Shown here one piece after another: positions 18,282 through 27,215 of a stretch of DNA of 64,000 nt. The stretch lies in contig CAWGCS010000001.1 in the NCBI GenBank assembly GCA_963821235.1, positions 1,798,001-1,862,000 of the forward strand, read 5' to 3'. This stretch comes from CTSoil-043 sp963821235. Its GTDB lineage: Bacteria > Chloroflexota > Limnocylindria > Limnocylindrales > CSP1-4. The notes under the pieces are model-generated. The model saw only the letters and a program-made list of their open reading frames with translations. It searched no databases and was not told the DNA's origin. Position 1 is the first letter of the stretch. Every line of letters starts with the position of its first letter. A program made the translations under genes and the position numbers.

Positions 18282-19727
18282 ATGGCCGTCGGCTCGTCCA
18301 ACTCGTTCGACCTGGTGATCCTGGGCGCCGGCACCGGCGGCTACTCGGCCGCGTTCCGGGCCGCCCAGCTGGGGATGAAGGTCGCGCTCGTCGACGAGGA
18401 CAAGATCGGCGGGACCTGCCTCCATCGGGGTTGCATCCCGACCAAGGCGCTCCTCGAGTCGGCCGACTTCTACCACCGGGTGACCACCAAGAGCCGCGAG
18501 CTTGGCGTGCTCGTGGCCGGCGAGGTGGCGGTCGACTATGCGGCGGTGGCGGCCCGCCGGGACCAGGTCGTGCGGCGGATGTGGACGGGCGTGAAGAGCC
18601 TCGTCGGCAAGAACAAGGTGGAGTGGGTCGCCGGGCGGGGTCGCCTCGACGGCCCGGGCAAGGTGCGCGTCGCCCTCCACGGCGAGGACGGGACGCCGGG
18701 CACCGGCGGCGAGCGGATCCTCGAGGCAACGGACGTCATCCTGGCCACGGGCAGCCGCGTCAAGAGCCTGCCGGGGCTCACTCCGGACGGCGCGCGCGTG
18801 CTCACTTCGGACGACGTCCTGAAGATGAGCGCCCTCCCGTCCAGCATCGTCATCGTGGGAGCCGGCGCGGTGGGCAGCGAGTTCGCCTCGATGTTCAACG
18901 ACCTCGGCGTGAAGACGACCCTCCTGGAGTACCTGCCGGCGATCGTGCCGCTCGAGGACCGCGACGTCTCGAAGGAGCTCGAGAAGAGCTTCCGGCGGCG
19001 TGGCATCGAGGTCGTGACGAAGGCCCGCTTCGACCCCGCCTCGCTCGTGGTCGGGGAGGACGGGATCCGGCTGACGGTCGGCCCGGAAGGCGGGGAGGCG
19101 AAGGAGATCGCCGCGGACTGCCTGCTCGTGGCGGCCGGGCGGGCGGCCAACGTCGAGGGGATCGGCCTCGAGACGACCCGCATCGCGGTGGAGAAGGGGA
19201 TCATCCCGGTCGACGGCCACATGCAAACCGCCGAGCCGCACGTCTGGGCCATCGGCGACATCGTCGGCGGGCTCTGGCTGGCCCACACGGCGGCCCACGA
19301 GGGGATCACGGCGGTCCACACGATCGCCGCCGATCCGGACGTCCACGCCATGGACTACGACGCCCAGCCACGCGCCACCTACTGCCGGCCGGAGATCGCC
19401 TCGGTCGGTCTCACGGAGCAGGAGTGCGAGAAGCGGGGCCTCCCGGTCAAGGTCGGCCGGGTCCCGTTCCAGGCCATCGCCAAGGCGATCATCGGCGGTG
19501 AGCACGAGGGCTTCGCGAAGGTCATCGGCCACGCCGAGACGGGCGCCACGCTGGGCGTCCACATCATCGGCCCGCATGCCACCGACCTGATCGCGGAGGC
19601 GTCCCTGGGCTTCACGCTCGAGGCCCAGCCATGGGAGATCGGAGCCACGACCCACCCCCATCCCACCCTCTCCGAGGTCGTCGGCGAGGCGGCGATGGCG
19701 GTCGACGGCCGGTCCATCAACTTCTGA
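18282..19727 (+). CDS. lpdA: Dihydrolipoyl dehydrogenase (E3)
   Basis: FAD-dependent E3 subunit that reoxidises dihydrolipoyl groups with NAD, 481 aa. FAD-binding GAGTGGYS near residue 15, redox pair Cys46/Cys51 (GTCLHRGC), second Rossmann GAGAVGSEFA, and the C-terminal His-Glu dyad in HPHPTLSE are intact. It diverges from the TPM gene across a 141-base gap holding TACCAT at 18230-18235 as a possible -10. The E1 and E2 genes follow 0.8 kb later, so this E3 probably serves that complex. Confidence 0.93.
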   Translation: MAVGSSNSFDLVILGAGTGGYSAAFRAAQLGMKVALVDEDKIGGTCLHRGCIPTKALLESADFYHRVTTKSRELGVLVAGEVAVDYAAVAARRDQVVRRMWTGVKSLVGKNKVEWVAGRGRLDGPGKVRVALHGEDGTPGTGGERILEATDVILATGSRVKSLPGLTPDGARVLTSDDVLKMSALPSSIVIVGAGAVGSEFASMFNDLGVKTTLLEYLPAIVPLEDRDVSKELEKSFRRRGIEVVTKARFDPASLVVGEDGIRLTVGPEGGEAKEIAADCLLVAAGRAANVEGIGLETTRIAVEKGIIPVDGHMQTAEPHVWAIGDIVGGLWLAHTAAHEGITAVHTIAADPDVHAMDYDAQPRATYCRPEIASVGLTEQECEKRGLPVKVGRVPFQAIAKAIIGGEHEGFAKVIGHAETGATLGVHIIGPHATDLIAEASLGFTLEAQPWEIGATTHPHPTLSEVVGEAAMAVDGRSINF

Positions 19728-19766
19728 GCCGGCCGACCGGCGGGCCGCCCGGACGCCGCCGCTCGC

Positions 19767-20390
19767 TCAGGCGCCGGCGGGCACTCCCGCGTGGCGCATC
19801 GCCGCGGCGATGTCCTCGGCGATCATCCGGCGCTTCTGCTTCTCGATGTAGAACGCCGGGCCGGCCTGGAGGTAGGACGGGAAGACGCGGGCGCCGCGGA
19901 AGCGGTAGTCGCCGCCGCGGAGCCGATACGTCGCGCCGGCGGGGATCACCCGCGGTTCCCGCGCCCCCCGGGCGACCTCGTTGAGCGCCCGGACCGCCAC
20001 GTCGCCCATCAGGAGGATGGCCTTCACCCCGGGGAAGAGCGCCAGCTCCCGGGCGAGGAGGACGGCGCAGGCGCGGATCGTCGCCGGATCGATCGCGTAG
20101 GCGGTCTTGGCGCACTTGACGGCCGTCGTCAGGTGGATGCCCAGGCCGGCGAGGTCGGCGACGGATCGGACGTCGAGCCCCGCGTCCCGGAAGGCCTCGA
20201 CGGTCGTCCGGGCGAACAGTGGCTCGCCGGCGGCGTCGTAGCCGTCGCCAGGGTCCGCCGGCACGGCCTCGGAGACGAGGAAGACGGAGACGGCCGAGGG
20301 ATCCTCCTCCACGGCGGGCACGTGGTGAGCCGCGGAACGGACGTCCCGGCAGGGGAACCCGTCGCAGCGGACGTGGTCGCAGACGCGCAT
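19767..20390 (-). CDS. Uracil-DNA-glycosylase-superfamily-like protein
   Basis: A 207-aa protein with sequence suggestive of the uracil-DNA glycosylase fold: FLVSEAVPADPGDGY near residue 40, HLTTAVKCAKT in the middle and the nucleobase-pocket-like MGDVAVRALNEVARG. The N-terminus has three cysteines (CDHVRCDGFPC) that could hold metal. Start at 20390 is supported by GGAGGG and by a TACGCT -10 about 36 bases upstream. It may excise uracil or be a non-repair relative; the assignment rests on motif resemblance only. Convergent with lpdA. Confidence 0.5.
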   Translation of the reverse strand: MRVCDHVRCDGFPCRDVRSAAHHVPAVEEDPSAVSVFLVSEAVPADPGDGYDAAGEPLFARTTVEAFRDAGLDVRSVADLAGLGIHLTTAVKCAKTAYAIDPATIRACAVLLARELALFPGVKAILLMGDVAVRALNEVARGAREPRVIPAGATYRLRGGDYRFRGARVFPSYLQAGPAFYIEKQKRRMIAEDIAAAMRHAGVPAGA

Positions 20391-20545
20391 GACGCCCTCC
20401 GTGCAGCCGCCGGGACGCACCCGCCAGCGTAGCGCGGCGCCCCGAGCCTGCTCCTGCCGTCCGTCACGATCGGGCGCCCGCCACGATCGCGCGGCGGCGC
20501 TGCTGGGCGGCGGCGAGCGGGGTTCCACGGGAGCAGGCACGCCTG

Positions 20546-20551
20546 TACGAT
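20546..20551 (+). promoter_or_regulatory. -10 box placed for a leaderless E1alpha transcript
   Basis: TACGAT ends exactly 6 bases before the GTG of the E1alpha gene and no ribosome site precedes that codon. Confidence 0.5.
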
Positions 20552-20557
20552 CCGGCC

Positions 20558-21601
20558 GTGACCACCGCCGGATCCCCGAGCGCCCAGGATCCCGTCGCCC
20601 GGTCCGGCCTGCCGCCGGAGCGCCTCGTGGCGCTCTACCGGCTGATCTCGCTCGCACGCGCGCTCGACGAGCGAGCCTGGATCCTCAACCGTTCGGGACG
20701 GACCCACTTCGTCATCTCCGGGCAGGGCCACGAGGGCGCCGAAGCCGGCGTCACGGCCGCGCTCACCCCCGGACGCGACTGGCTGCTGCCGTACTACCGC
20801 TCGCTGACGGGCGTGATGGCGATGGGCATGACGCCGCGCGAGGTGATGCTCCACCAGTTCGGGAAGGCTGCCGATCCGTCATCGGGCGGGCGCCAGATGC
20901 CGAGCCACTACGGGCACGCCGGCCACCGCATCTTCACCTCGTCCTCGCCGGTCGGGACCCAGATCCTCCACGCGGCGGGGATCGCCCTGGCGGCCAAGCT
21001 GCGCGGCGCCCGGGAGGTCGCCCTGGTGGCGATGGGCGAGGGCTCGTCGAACCAGGGCGACGTCCACGAGGCCCTCAACTTCGCGGGCGTCCACCGACTG
21101 CCGATGATCCTCCTGGTCGAGAACAACGGGTACGCGATCTCGGTGCCGGCCGAGCGCGAGACGGCGGTCCGCGACCTCGCCGTCCGGGCTGCCGGCTACG
21201 GCATGCCGGGGATGGTCGTGGACGGCGGCGACGTCGTCGGCTGCTTCCTGGCGGCGCGCGACGCGGTGGAGCGGGCCCTCGCGGGCGAGGGGGCGACCTT
21301 CATCGAGGCCAAGGTGACGCGGCTGACCGGCCACAGCTCGGACGACCAGCAGACGAAGTACCGCTCCGCCGAGGAGCTGGCCTCGCAGCGGGCGCAGGAT
21401 CCCCTGCCGCGATTCCGGGACGAGCTGCGGGCGGCCGGCGTGCTGGACGCCGCGATGGAGGACGCCCTGCAGGACGAGGTGACGGCCGCCGTCGACGACG
21501 CGACCGCCTTCGCCGAATCCTCGCCTGACCCGGACCCGGCGACCCTCCTGCGGCACGTCTACGCGGAACCCGCAGAGGCAGCCGGCGGAGGTCCCGCCTG
21601 A
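20558..21601 (+). CDS. 2-oxoacid dehydrogenase E1 component, alpha subunit
   Basis: Thiamine-diphosphate-dependent alpha subunit, 347 aa, GTG start. ThDP/metal motif GEGSSNQGDVHEALNFAG ending in VENN is intact, as are SGQGHEGAEAG near residue 55 and the phosphorylation-loop-like HSSDDQQTKY. The sequence resembles branched-chain 2-oxoacid dehydrogenase E1alpha (BkdA) more than pyruvate dehydrogenase, but specificity cannot be settled here. Its stop overlaps the beta-subunit ATG by one base (TGATG), so the two are translated in step. Confidence 0.9.
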   Translation: MTTAGSPSAQDPVARSGLPPERLVALYRLISLARALDERAWILNRSGRTHFVISGQGHEGAEAGVTAALTPGRDWLLPYYRSLTGVMAMGMTPREVMLHQFGKAADPSSGGRQMPSHYGHAGHRIFTSSSPVGTQILHAAGIALAAKLRGAREVALVAMGEGSSNQGDVHEALNFAGVHRLPMILLVENNGYAISVPAERETAVRDLAVRAAGYGMPGMVVDGGDVVGCFLAARDAVERALAGEGATFIEAKVTRLTGHSSDDQQTKYRSAEELASQRAQDPLPRFRDELRAAGVLDAAMEDALQDEVTAAVDDATAFAESSPDPDPATLLRHVYAEPAEAAGGGPA

Positions 21602-22584
21602 TGCCGGTGCGGACCTTCATCGAGGCGATCCGCGAGGGCCTGCGCGACGAGATGCGGCGCGACGAGCGGGTGCTCGTCCTGGGCGAGGACGTCGGCCGCA
21701 AGGGAGGCGTCTTCTTCGCGACCGACGGGCTATGGGCGGAGTTCGGCGACGACCGGGTGCTCGACACGCCCCTCACCGAATCGATGATCGCCGGCGTCTC
21801 CATCGGCGCTGCCGCCAACGGCCTGCTGCCGGTCGCCGAGATCCAGTTCGCCGACTTCATCTTCCCGGCCATGAACCAGCTCATCCAGGAGGCGGCTCGG
21901 ATCCGCTACCGGAGCAACGGCGCCTTCGGCTGCCCGATCACCGTCCGCGCCCCGTATGGCGCCGGCGTCCACGGCGCCCTCTACCACAGCCAGTCGGTGG
22001 AGGCCTTCTTCGCCCACGTGCCGGGCCTCAAGGTGGTGATCCCGGCCACGCCCTACGACGCCAAGGGCCTCCTGCGCTCGGCGATCCGCGACCCTGATCC
22101 GGTCATCTTCCTGGAGCACAAGAAGATGTACCGAAGCGTTCGGGGCGAGGTCCCCGACGGCGAGTACACGGTGCCCTTCGGGCGGGCGGCCATCCCCCGG
22201 ACGGGTCACCGCCTCACGATCGTGGCCTACGGGCTGATGGTCCACTACGCGCTCGAGGCGGCCGCCCGCGTCGCGGAGGAGGGGATCGAGGCGGAGGTGC
22301 TCGATCTTCGGACCATCCGCCCCCTCGACGCGGAGACGATCCTCGCCTCGGTCCGGCGGACGGGCAAGTGCCTCGTCGTCCACGAGGACAGCCGGTTCGG
22401 CGGCTTCGGGGCCGAGGTGGCTGCGCTCGTCGCCGAGGAGGCCTTCGACTACCTCGACGGGCCCGTGACGCGGCTCGCCGGACCCGACTCGCCGGCATCG
22501 CCGAACGCCGCCGGGCTGGAGGAGGCGTACATGGTCTCGCCGGCCCGGATCGCCGAGGCGATCCGGAAGCTCGCCGCCTACTGA
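21601..22584 (+). CDS. 2-oxoacid dehydrogenase E1 component, beta subunit
   Basis: Beta subunit, 327 aa, forming the alpha2beta2 E1 that decarboxylates the oxoacid and passes the acyl group to E2 lipoate. Typical features: LGEDVGRKGGVF, TPLTESMIAG, the family segment VRAPYGAGVHGALYHSQS, and the C-terminal domain LDLRTIRPLDAETI with HEDSRFGGFGAE. Directly coupled to the alpha gene. A 146-base gap separates it from E2. Confidence 0.92.
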   Translation: MPVRTFIEAIREGLRDEMRRDERVLVLGEDVGRKGGVFFATDGLWAEFGDDRVLDTPLTESMIAGVSIGAAANGLLPVAEIQFADFIFPAMNQLIQEAARIRYRSNGAFGCPITVRAPYGAGVHGALYHSQSVEAFFAHVPGLKVVIPATPYDAKGLLRSAIRDPDPVIFLEHKKMYRSVRGEVPDGEYTVPFGRAAIPRTGHRLTIVAYGLMVHYALEAAARVAEEGIEAEVLDLRTIRPLDAETILASVRRTGKCLVVHEDSRFGGFGAEVAALVAEEAFDYLDGPVTRLAGPDSPASPNAAGLEEAYMVSPARIAEAIRKLAAY

Positions 22585-22730
22585 GCGTGCCCGGCGCCTC
22601 GGGCGCGCGCGTGCCGTCGCGGGCAGGATGGGCCACACTAGCGGCCATGGGGGAGCCGCTGAACCGTCGGGGCCCCTGCCTGCGTACGAGTGTGTGACGC
22701 GGGATCCCGGTCCCGCGCAGGAGGAGCTCG

Positions 22731-24119
22731 GTGGCGAAGGTCACGATGCCGCAGCTCGGCGAGAGCGTCGCCGAGGGGACGATCGGGCGCTGGCTCAAGA
22801 AGCCCGGCGACCGCGTCGAGAAGTACGAGCCGCTCGTCGAGGTGATCACCGACAAGGTGAATGCCGAGGTCCCGTCCCCGGTTGCCGGCACGCTGACCGC
22901 CATCCTCGTCGAGGAGGGAGCCACCGTCCCCAACGAGACCCCCATCGCGGAGATCGAGCCGGCTGCCGTCGATGCGACGGCCGCCGCTGGTGCCGCTCCG
23001 CCCGCGACGAGGCCGGCGGAGGCAGCCGCGACCGGGTCCGCCGGACCCGCCGCGGCGGCAATCGTCGAGCTCCAGGCCCCGCTCGCCGCGGCCGCCGCCG
23101 CGGCGCCCGCGGTCGCCGACGCCGACGCGCGCATGACGCCGGCCGTCCGTCGCCTCCTCCGCGAGCACGGGCTCGCGCCCGACCAGGTCCGCGGCTCGGG
23201 TGGCGGTGGCCGGATCACCCGCGAGAACGTCCTGGCCGTCGTGGAGGCGATTCGCACCGCCGGCGCGCCCGCCGCGCCCGGATCCCCGGCCGCGCAGCCG
23301 GCAGCCGGAGGGGGCCCGGCTCCGGCCGGCCGCGCCGCGGCCTCCCTGCCGCCGCTGGGCCGCCCCGCCCCCGCCGCGCCCGCCGGTCCTGCCGTGGCCT
23401 TCCCGCCCGGCGCCGACGAGGTCGTCGTCCCGATGACCCAGATGCGGAAGGGGATCGCCGCGCAGATGACGAGGGCCTTGCAGGTCCCCCACGCGTACGT
23501 CCACGTCGAGGTGGACGCCACGAACCTCGTCCGCCTCCGCGAGTCGCTCAAGCGCGACTACCAGGTCCGCGAGGGGATCTCGCTCAGCTTCGTGCCCTTC
23601 GTCGTGAAGGCGTCCGTGGAGGCCCTGAAGCGACACCCCACCTTCAACGCGACCTGGACCGAGCAGGGGCTCGTCGCCAGGCGGCGGGTCAATGTCGGCG
23701 TCGCCGTGGCCCTCGACGATGGCCTGATCGTGCCCGTGGTGCGCGACGTCGACCAGCTGTCGATCAACGGCATCAACCGGGCCATCGCCGACGTTGCCGC
23801 CCGGGCGCGAGCTCGCAAGCTGCGCGTCGACGATTTCGGCGGTGGCACCTTCACGGTCGACAACACCGGCTGGTTCGGGAGCATCCTGACCATGCCCATC
23901 ATCAACGTCCCGGAGGTCGCGATCCTCACGATGGAGGCCATCACCAAGCGCCCCGTCGTCCTCGAGACGGACCGCGGCGACGTGATCGCGATCCGGCCGG
24001 TGATGAACATGGTCATCGGGATCGACCATCGCGCCAACGACGGAGCGCAGGCGGGTGCCTTCCTGCGCGACGTCAAGGCCTGGCTCGAAGGCGTCGGGCC
24101 CGAGACGGCGGTCTTCTAG
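22731..24119 (+). CDS. 2-oxoacid dehydrogenase E2, dihydrolipoyl acyltransferase
   Basis: Core acyltransferase, 462 aa, GTG start with AGGAG upstream. Domains: one lipoyl domain (1-80, lipoylated Lys42 in ITDKVNAE), an Ala/Pro linker, the peripheral E1/E3-binding domain (about 132-172, MTPAVRRLLREHGLAPDQVRG), a second Ala/Pro/Gly linker, and the catalytic domain ending HRANDGAQAGAFLRDV with the active-site His and Asp. One lipoyl domain and BkdB-like sequence agree with a branched-chain-type complex. It depends on LipA encoded 0.6 kb downstream. Confidence 0.92.
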   Translation: MAKVTMPQLGESVAEGTIGRWLKKPGDRVEKYEPLVEVITDKVNAEVPSPVAGTLTAILVEEGATVPNETPIAEIEPAAVDATAAAGAAPPATRPAEAAATGSAGPAAAAIVELQAPLAAAAAAAPAVADADARMTPAVRRLLREHGLAPDQVRGSGGGGRITRENVLAVVEAIRTAGAPAAPGSPAAQPAAGGGPAPAGRAAASLPPLGRPAPAAPAGPAVAFPPGADEVVVPMTQMRKGIAAQMTRALQVPHAYVHVEVDATNLVRLRESLKRDYQVREGISLSFVPFVVKASVEALKRHPTFNATWTEQGLVARRRVNVGVAVALDDGLIVPVVRDVDQLSINGINRAIADVAARARARKLRVDDFGGGTFTVDNTGWFGSILTMPIINVPEVAILTMEAITKRPVVLETDRGDVIAIRPVMNMVIGIDHRANDGAQAGAFLRDVKAWLEGVGPETAVF

Positions 24120-24127
24120 GAGGAGAC

Positions 24128-24751
24128 GTGGCGGCGGACGCAGAGACCACGAGCTCTCCCGTCCCGCCGACGGGCGACCGCGATCGCCCGTCCATCGCCG
24201 AGCGGGCGGCTCGCCGCGACGAGTTGAAGGCGCCCGGTCGGGACCGCTACGCCGCGCTCCTGCGGAGCCTGCAGGCCGGCCGCGAGCTCCCCCTGCACCG
24301 GGGCGGCCGGCGGGTGGCGATCGACTGGCACCCGGTCTTGTGGACGCTTGTGCGGGTGGCGATCGTCCTGATCGTGGCCTACGCGGCGATCCGCCTCGGG
24401 ACCCAGTGGTGGCGCGAGAACCACGTCGACACGTGGAGTGGGCCGGACGCGGCGGTCCAGTCGGGCGTGCGCCTCGAAGGGTGCGCGATCGTCGACGCGA
24501 TCCGGGTGGAGGACTTCCCCTCGTGGGTCCGCTGGCAGGGAGCCATCTACCGCTACACAGGCTGGAAGCGCCCGTACCTGGGGCCCGACACACCGGGCTT
24601 CACCCAGACGGCCTACTCGAACGGGACGATGCACCTCGTCCGCATCGACAACACGGAGGACGGCCAGGCCCTCGACACGATCCTGGTCTGGCTCAAGGGG
24701 GCGGCGGCGGGGGTGGAGTACTCCCGGACCCCCGAATGCGCTCCCGGCTAG
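24128..24751 (+). CDS. Membrane-anchored protein of unknown function
   Basis: A 207-aa protein with GTG start and a strong AGGAGG site, 8 bases after E2. The first 70 residues are hydrophilic, one membrane helix spans about 77-97 (LVRVAIVLIVAYAAIRLG), and the C-terminal 110 residues (VRWQGAIYRYTGWKRPYLGP) contain two Cys and look like a folded outside domain. I do not recognise the family. Its place between E2 and lipoyl synthase in a tight operon is noteworthy, but no link to lipoate metabolism can be shown from sequence. Confidence 0.7.
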   Translation: MAADAETTSSPVPPTGDRDRPSIAERAARRDELKAPGRDRYAALLRSLQAGRELPLHRGGRRVAIDWHPVLWTLVRVAIVLIVAYAAIRLGTQWWRENHVDTWSGPDAAVQSGVRLEGCAIVDAIRVEDFPSWVRWQGAIYRYTGWKRPYLGPDTPGFTQTAYSNGTMHLVRIDNTEDGQALDTILVWLKGAAAGVEYSRTPECAPG

Positions 24752-24754
24752 ACT
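24749..24754 (+). promoter_or_regulatory. -10 box placed for a leaderless lipA transcript
   Basis: TAGACT overlaps the stop codon of the upstream gene and ends 6 bases before the lipA ATG, so lipA may have its own leaderless promoter in addition to operon read-through. Confidence 0.5.
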
Positions 24755-24760
24755 GCGGCC

Positions 24761-25816
24761 ATGGGTCGTGAGCTCCCCGTCATCGGCGCCGGCAGCGCCG
24801 GCCCCCGTCCCCACGCCGCCGTGTCGCCGTCGATCGCCATGGCCGGCAGCCTGCAGCCTCCGGGCGAGCCGCCAGCGGGGGCGCCGCGGACCCGCCGCCA
24901 TCCCGACTGGCTGAAGGCGACGATCCCTGCCGGTGAGGCGGTCCGCGACCTTCGCCAGCTCCTCCGGGGGCTGAACCTCAACACGGTCTGCGAGGAGGCC
25001 CGCTGCCCGAACCTCGGGGAGTGCTGGGACCAGCGCACGGCGACGGTCATGATCCTCGGCGACGTCTGCACCCGGGCCTGCGGCTTCTGCGCCATCAAGA
25101 CGGGCCGGCCGACGTGGTTCGATCCGGACGAGCCGCGCCGCGTCGCCGAGGCCGTCGCCGCGATGGGCCTCGAACACGTCGTCGTGACCTCGGTCGCCCG
25201 CGACGATCTGCCCGACGGCGGCGCGTCCGTCTTCGCGGCGACGATCCGCGAGCTGCGCGCGCGCTGCCCGGGGATGGGAGTGGAGGTCCTGATCCCCGAC
25301 TTCAACGGCGAGGAGGCTCCCCTGCGCGCCGTGATGGAGGCCGGCCCCGACATCCTCAATCACAACGTCGAGACAGTCGAGCGGCTCCAGAAGCCGGTCC
25401 GCAAGCGGGCCCGCTACGACCGCAGCCTGGGCGTCCTCGAGCGCGCCAAGGCCCGGGCCGGCGAGCTGGGGCGCGAGGTCCACACCAAGAGTTCGATCAT
25501 GGTCGGCCTCGGCGAGGAGCGCCACGAGCTGCTCCAGACCTTCCACGACCTCCGCGCCGTGGACTGCGACATCCTCACCGTCGGCCAGTACCTGCGGCCG
25601 ACGTTGGACCACCTGCCGCTTGTCCGCTACTACCATCCCGACGAGTTCGCCGACCTGCGCCGCGAGGCTCTGGCGATGGGCTTCCGCCACGTCGAGTCGG
25701 GCCCCCTCGTCCGCTCGTCGTACCACGCCCGCGACCAGGTGCCGCGCGCAGAGCTGCGGGCCCTCCGGCGGCGGGCGACGGTCCGGGCCGACGGGCGGGT
25801 GCTGCCCGGCGCGTAA
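24761..25816 (+). CDS. lipA: Lipoyl synthase
   Basis: Radical-SAM enzyme inserting two sulfurs into protein-bound octanoyl groups, 351 aa. The auxiliary cluster motif CEEARCPNLGEC and the radical-SAM motif CTRACGFC are both intact, and the C-terminal RSSYHA motif is present. The first 45 residues are poorly conserved, so the start could be later, but the ATG at 24761 fits the -10 box at 24749. It would lipoylate E2 encoded upstream. No octanoyltransferase (LipB or LipM) or LplA gene was found in the window. Confidence 0.93.
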   Translation: MGRELPVIGAGSAGPRPHAAVSPSIAMAGSLQPPGEPPAGAPRTRRHPDWLKATIPAGEAVRDLRQLLRGLNLNTVCEEARCPNLGECWDQRTATVMILGDVCTRACGFCAIKTGRPTWFDPDEPRRVAEAVAAMGLEHVVVTSVARDDLPDGGASVFAATIRELRARCPGMGVEVLIPDFNGEEAPLRAVMEAGPDILNHNVETVERLQKPVRKRARYDRSLGVLERAKARAGELGREVHTKSSIMVGLGEERHELLQTFHDLRAVDCDILTVGQYLRPTLDHLPLVRYYHPDEFADLRREALAMGFRHVESGPLVRSSYHARDQVPRAELRALRRRATVRADGRVLPGA

Positions 25817-25848
25817 GGCTCCGGGTGCCGTCGGCCGGCGGCCGCTCC

Positions 25849-26091
25849 CACCCGGGGCAGGGACTCGACCGCGGCGCGGACGCGCGGCCACAGCCGCTGC
25901 GGCCCGAACCGGAACGGGTCCTCGCAGGGGAGACCCGTCTCCGTCTCCGTCGCGGCGATGGCGCGCCGCGCCTCGTCCGGGTCAGGGATGAGGGACGTGT
26001 TCAGGGCGACCGCCACCACCTTCGAGGGGGCGACCAGCCCGGCCACCACCTCGTGGGCCCGGATGAGCCCGGCAGCGGGGCCAGGGGGAAG
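25849..26091 (-). pseudogene. C-terminal fragment of a DUF1611 (DgcN-like) gene
   Basis: About 81 codons on the minus strand match the C-terminus of the intact DUF1611 protein encoded at 44.7-45.8 kb: LVAPSKVVAVALNTSLIPD here against LVAPSKVVGVAVNTSLFPD there, then EARRA, ETGLP, DP and RFG in register; roughly 60% identity by eye over about 60 residues. The N-terminal three quarters are missing because adenosine deaminase begins at 26119 on the other strand, and the fragment has no start codon of its own and no stop at the usual place. It reads as the relic of a second, diverged copy rather than a working gene. Confidence 0.65.
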
Positions 26092-26106
26092 GTCCCGTGG
26101 TCGCGA

Positions 26107-26112
26107 TATCCT
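26107..26112 (+). promoter_or_regulatory. -10 box placed for a leaderless adenosine deaminase transcript
   Basis: TATCCT ends 6 bases before the ATG at 26119; no ribosome site is present. Confidence 0.5.
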
Positions 26113-26118
26113 GCGGCC

Positions 26119-27174
26119 ATGACCCACCAGCTCTCCCGCAAGGTTCCCCTGGCCGAGCTCCACTGCCACCTCGGCGGCGCCGTCACGCCGGCGATCATGT
26201 GGGGGATCGCCCACTCGCAGGGGATCCGGCTCCCCACCAAGGACTACTGGGAGTTCCGTGACGTCATCACCGTCTCCCACGGCCACGGGCACTCCTTCGA
26301 GGGGTACCTGGAGCTCTTCCACTGGACGGAGCTGATCCAGTCGAGCCCGCTAGCCGTGGAGCGCTCCGTCTACGAGGTCGTGGGCGGCGCGTACCGCAAG
26401 AACAACGTCACGACGATGGAGCTCCGCTTCAACCCCATGAAGCGGAACCGGGGTGGCGAGCAGGACCTCGACCACATCATCGCGGCCGCCGTGCGAGGCA
26501 TGGACCGGGCGACCCTCGAGTATCCCGTGAAGCCCGGCCTCATCCTCTGCCTCGACCGGGCCTTCCCGTTCCACCTCAACGAGATCATCGCCGAGAAGGC
26601 GATCGCCTGGCGCGATCGGGGGGTGGTCGGGGTGGACATCGCCGGGCCGGAGTCCAACGGCTTCCGGGTCCGCGAGTACCGGCGGCTCTTCCAGCGGGCT
26701 CGTCGCCACCACCTGGGGATCACGGTCCACACCGGCGAGTCCGGACCGGTCGAGGAGATCGCCGAGGTGATCGAGCAGCTGGAGCCCGACCGCATCGGCC
26801 ACGGCGTCAAGGCCGCCTACGATCCGCGGACCCTGGGCATGATCCGCGAGCGGGGGATCGTCCTGGAGGTCTGCCCGACCTCCAACCTGAACACCCGGGT
26901 CGTCTCCGACTGGGACGAGTTCCGCTGGATCTTCGACACGTTCCGGCGAAACGAGATCCGCTTCACGATCAACACCGACGGCCCGGAGATGCTCAAGACC
27001 TACATCCGCGACGAGCTGGCCACCCTGGGCCGCCTGGGCATCCTGACGGTCGATGAGCAGGTCGAGGTGGCGCGCACGGCCATGCAGGCGTCATTCGTCC
27101 CGAACGTCAGCGACGTCCCCCCGCCGCGCCTGGAGCCGGCCCGCCGCGAGGAGGTCGAGCGCGAGGAGGCGTGA
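26119..27174 (+). CDS. Adenosine deaminase family protein
   Basis: Zinc hydrolase of the adenosine/AMP deaminase family, 351 aa. Metal ligands His15 and His17 (HCHLGGA), the HTGE motif with the catalytic Glu and RIGHG are present. Near residue 287 the usual D-D pair of the metal/substrate site reads Asp287-Gly288 (NTDGPE), so the second Asp is replaced; this could alter the substrate. Adenosine deamination is most likely; aminofutalosine or adenine deamination are alternatives. The C-terminal Arg/Glu tail is not conserved. Confidence 0.82.
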   Translation: MTHQLSRKVPLAELHCHLGGAVTPAIMWGIAHSQGIRLPTKDYWEFRDVITVSHGHGHSFEGYLELFHWTELIQSSPLAVERSVYEVVGGAYRKNNVTTMELRFNPMKRNRGGEQDLDHIIAAAVRGMDRATLEYPVKPGLILCLDRAFPFHLNEIIAEKAIAWRDRGVVGVDIAGPESNGFRVREYRRLFQRARRHHLGITVHTGESGPVEEIAEVIEQLEPDRIGHGVKAAYDPRTLGMIRERGIVLEVCPTSNLNTRVVSDWDEFRWIFDTFRRNEIRFTINTDGPEMLKTYIRDELATLGRLGILTVDEQVEVARTAMQASFVPNVSDVPPPRLEPARREEVEREEA

Positions 27175-27215
27175 CGCCGGTCGGTGGGGAGCGCCCACGG
27201 GTCGCCCCGCGAGGG

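Noticed and set aside
16038..19661. Open frame of over 1200 codons on the minus strand covering the TPM gene and running antisense to lpdA
   Set aside because: Only the part up to 18140 has a signal peptide, ribosome site and domains; the rest is the antisense shadow of lpdA caused by high GC.
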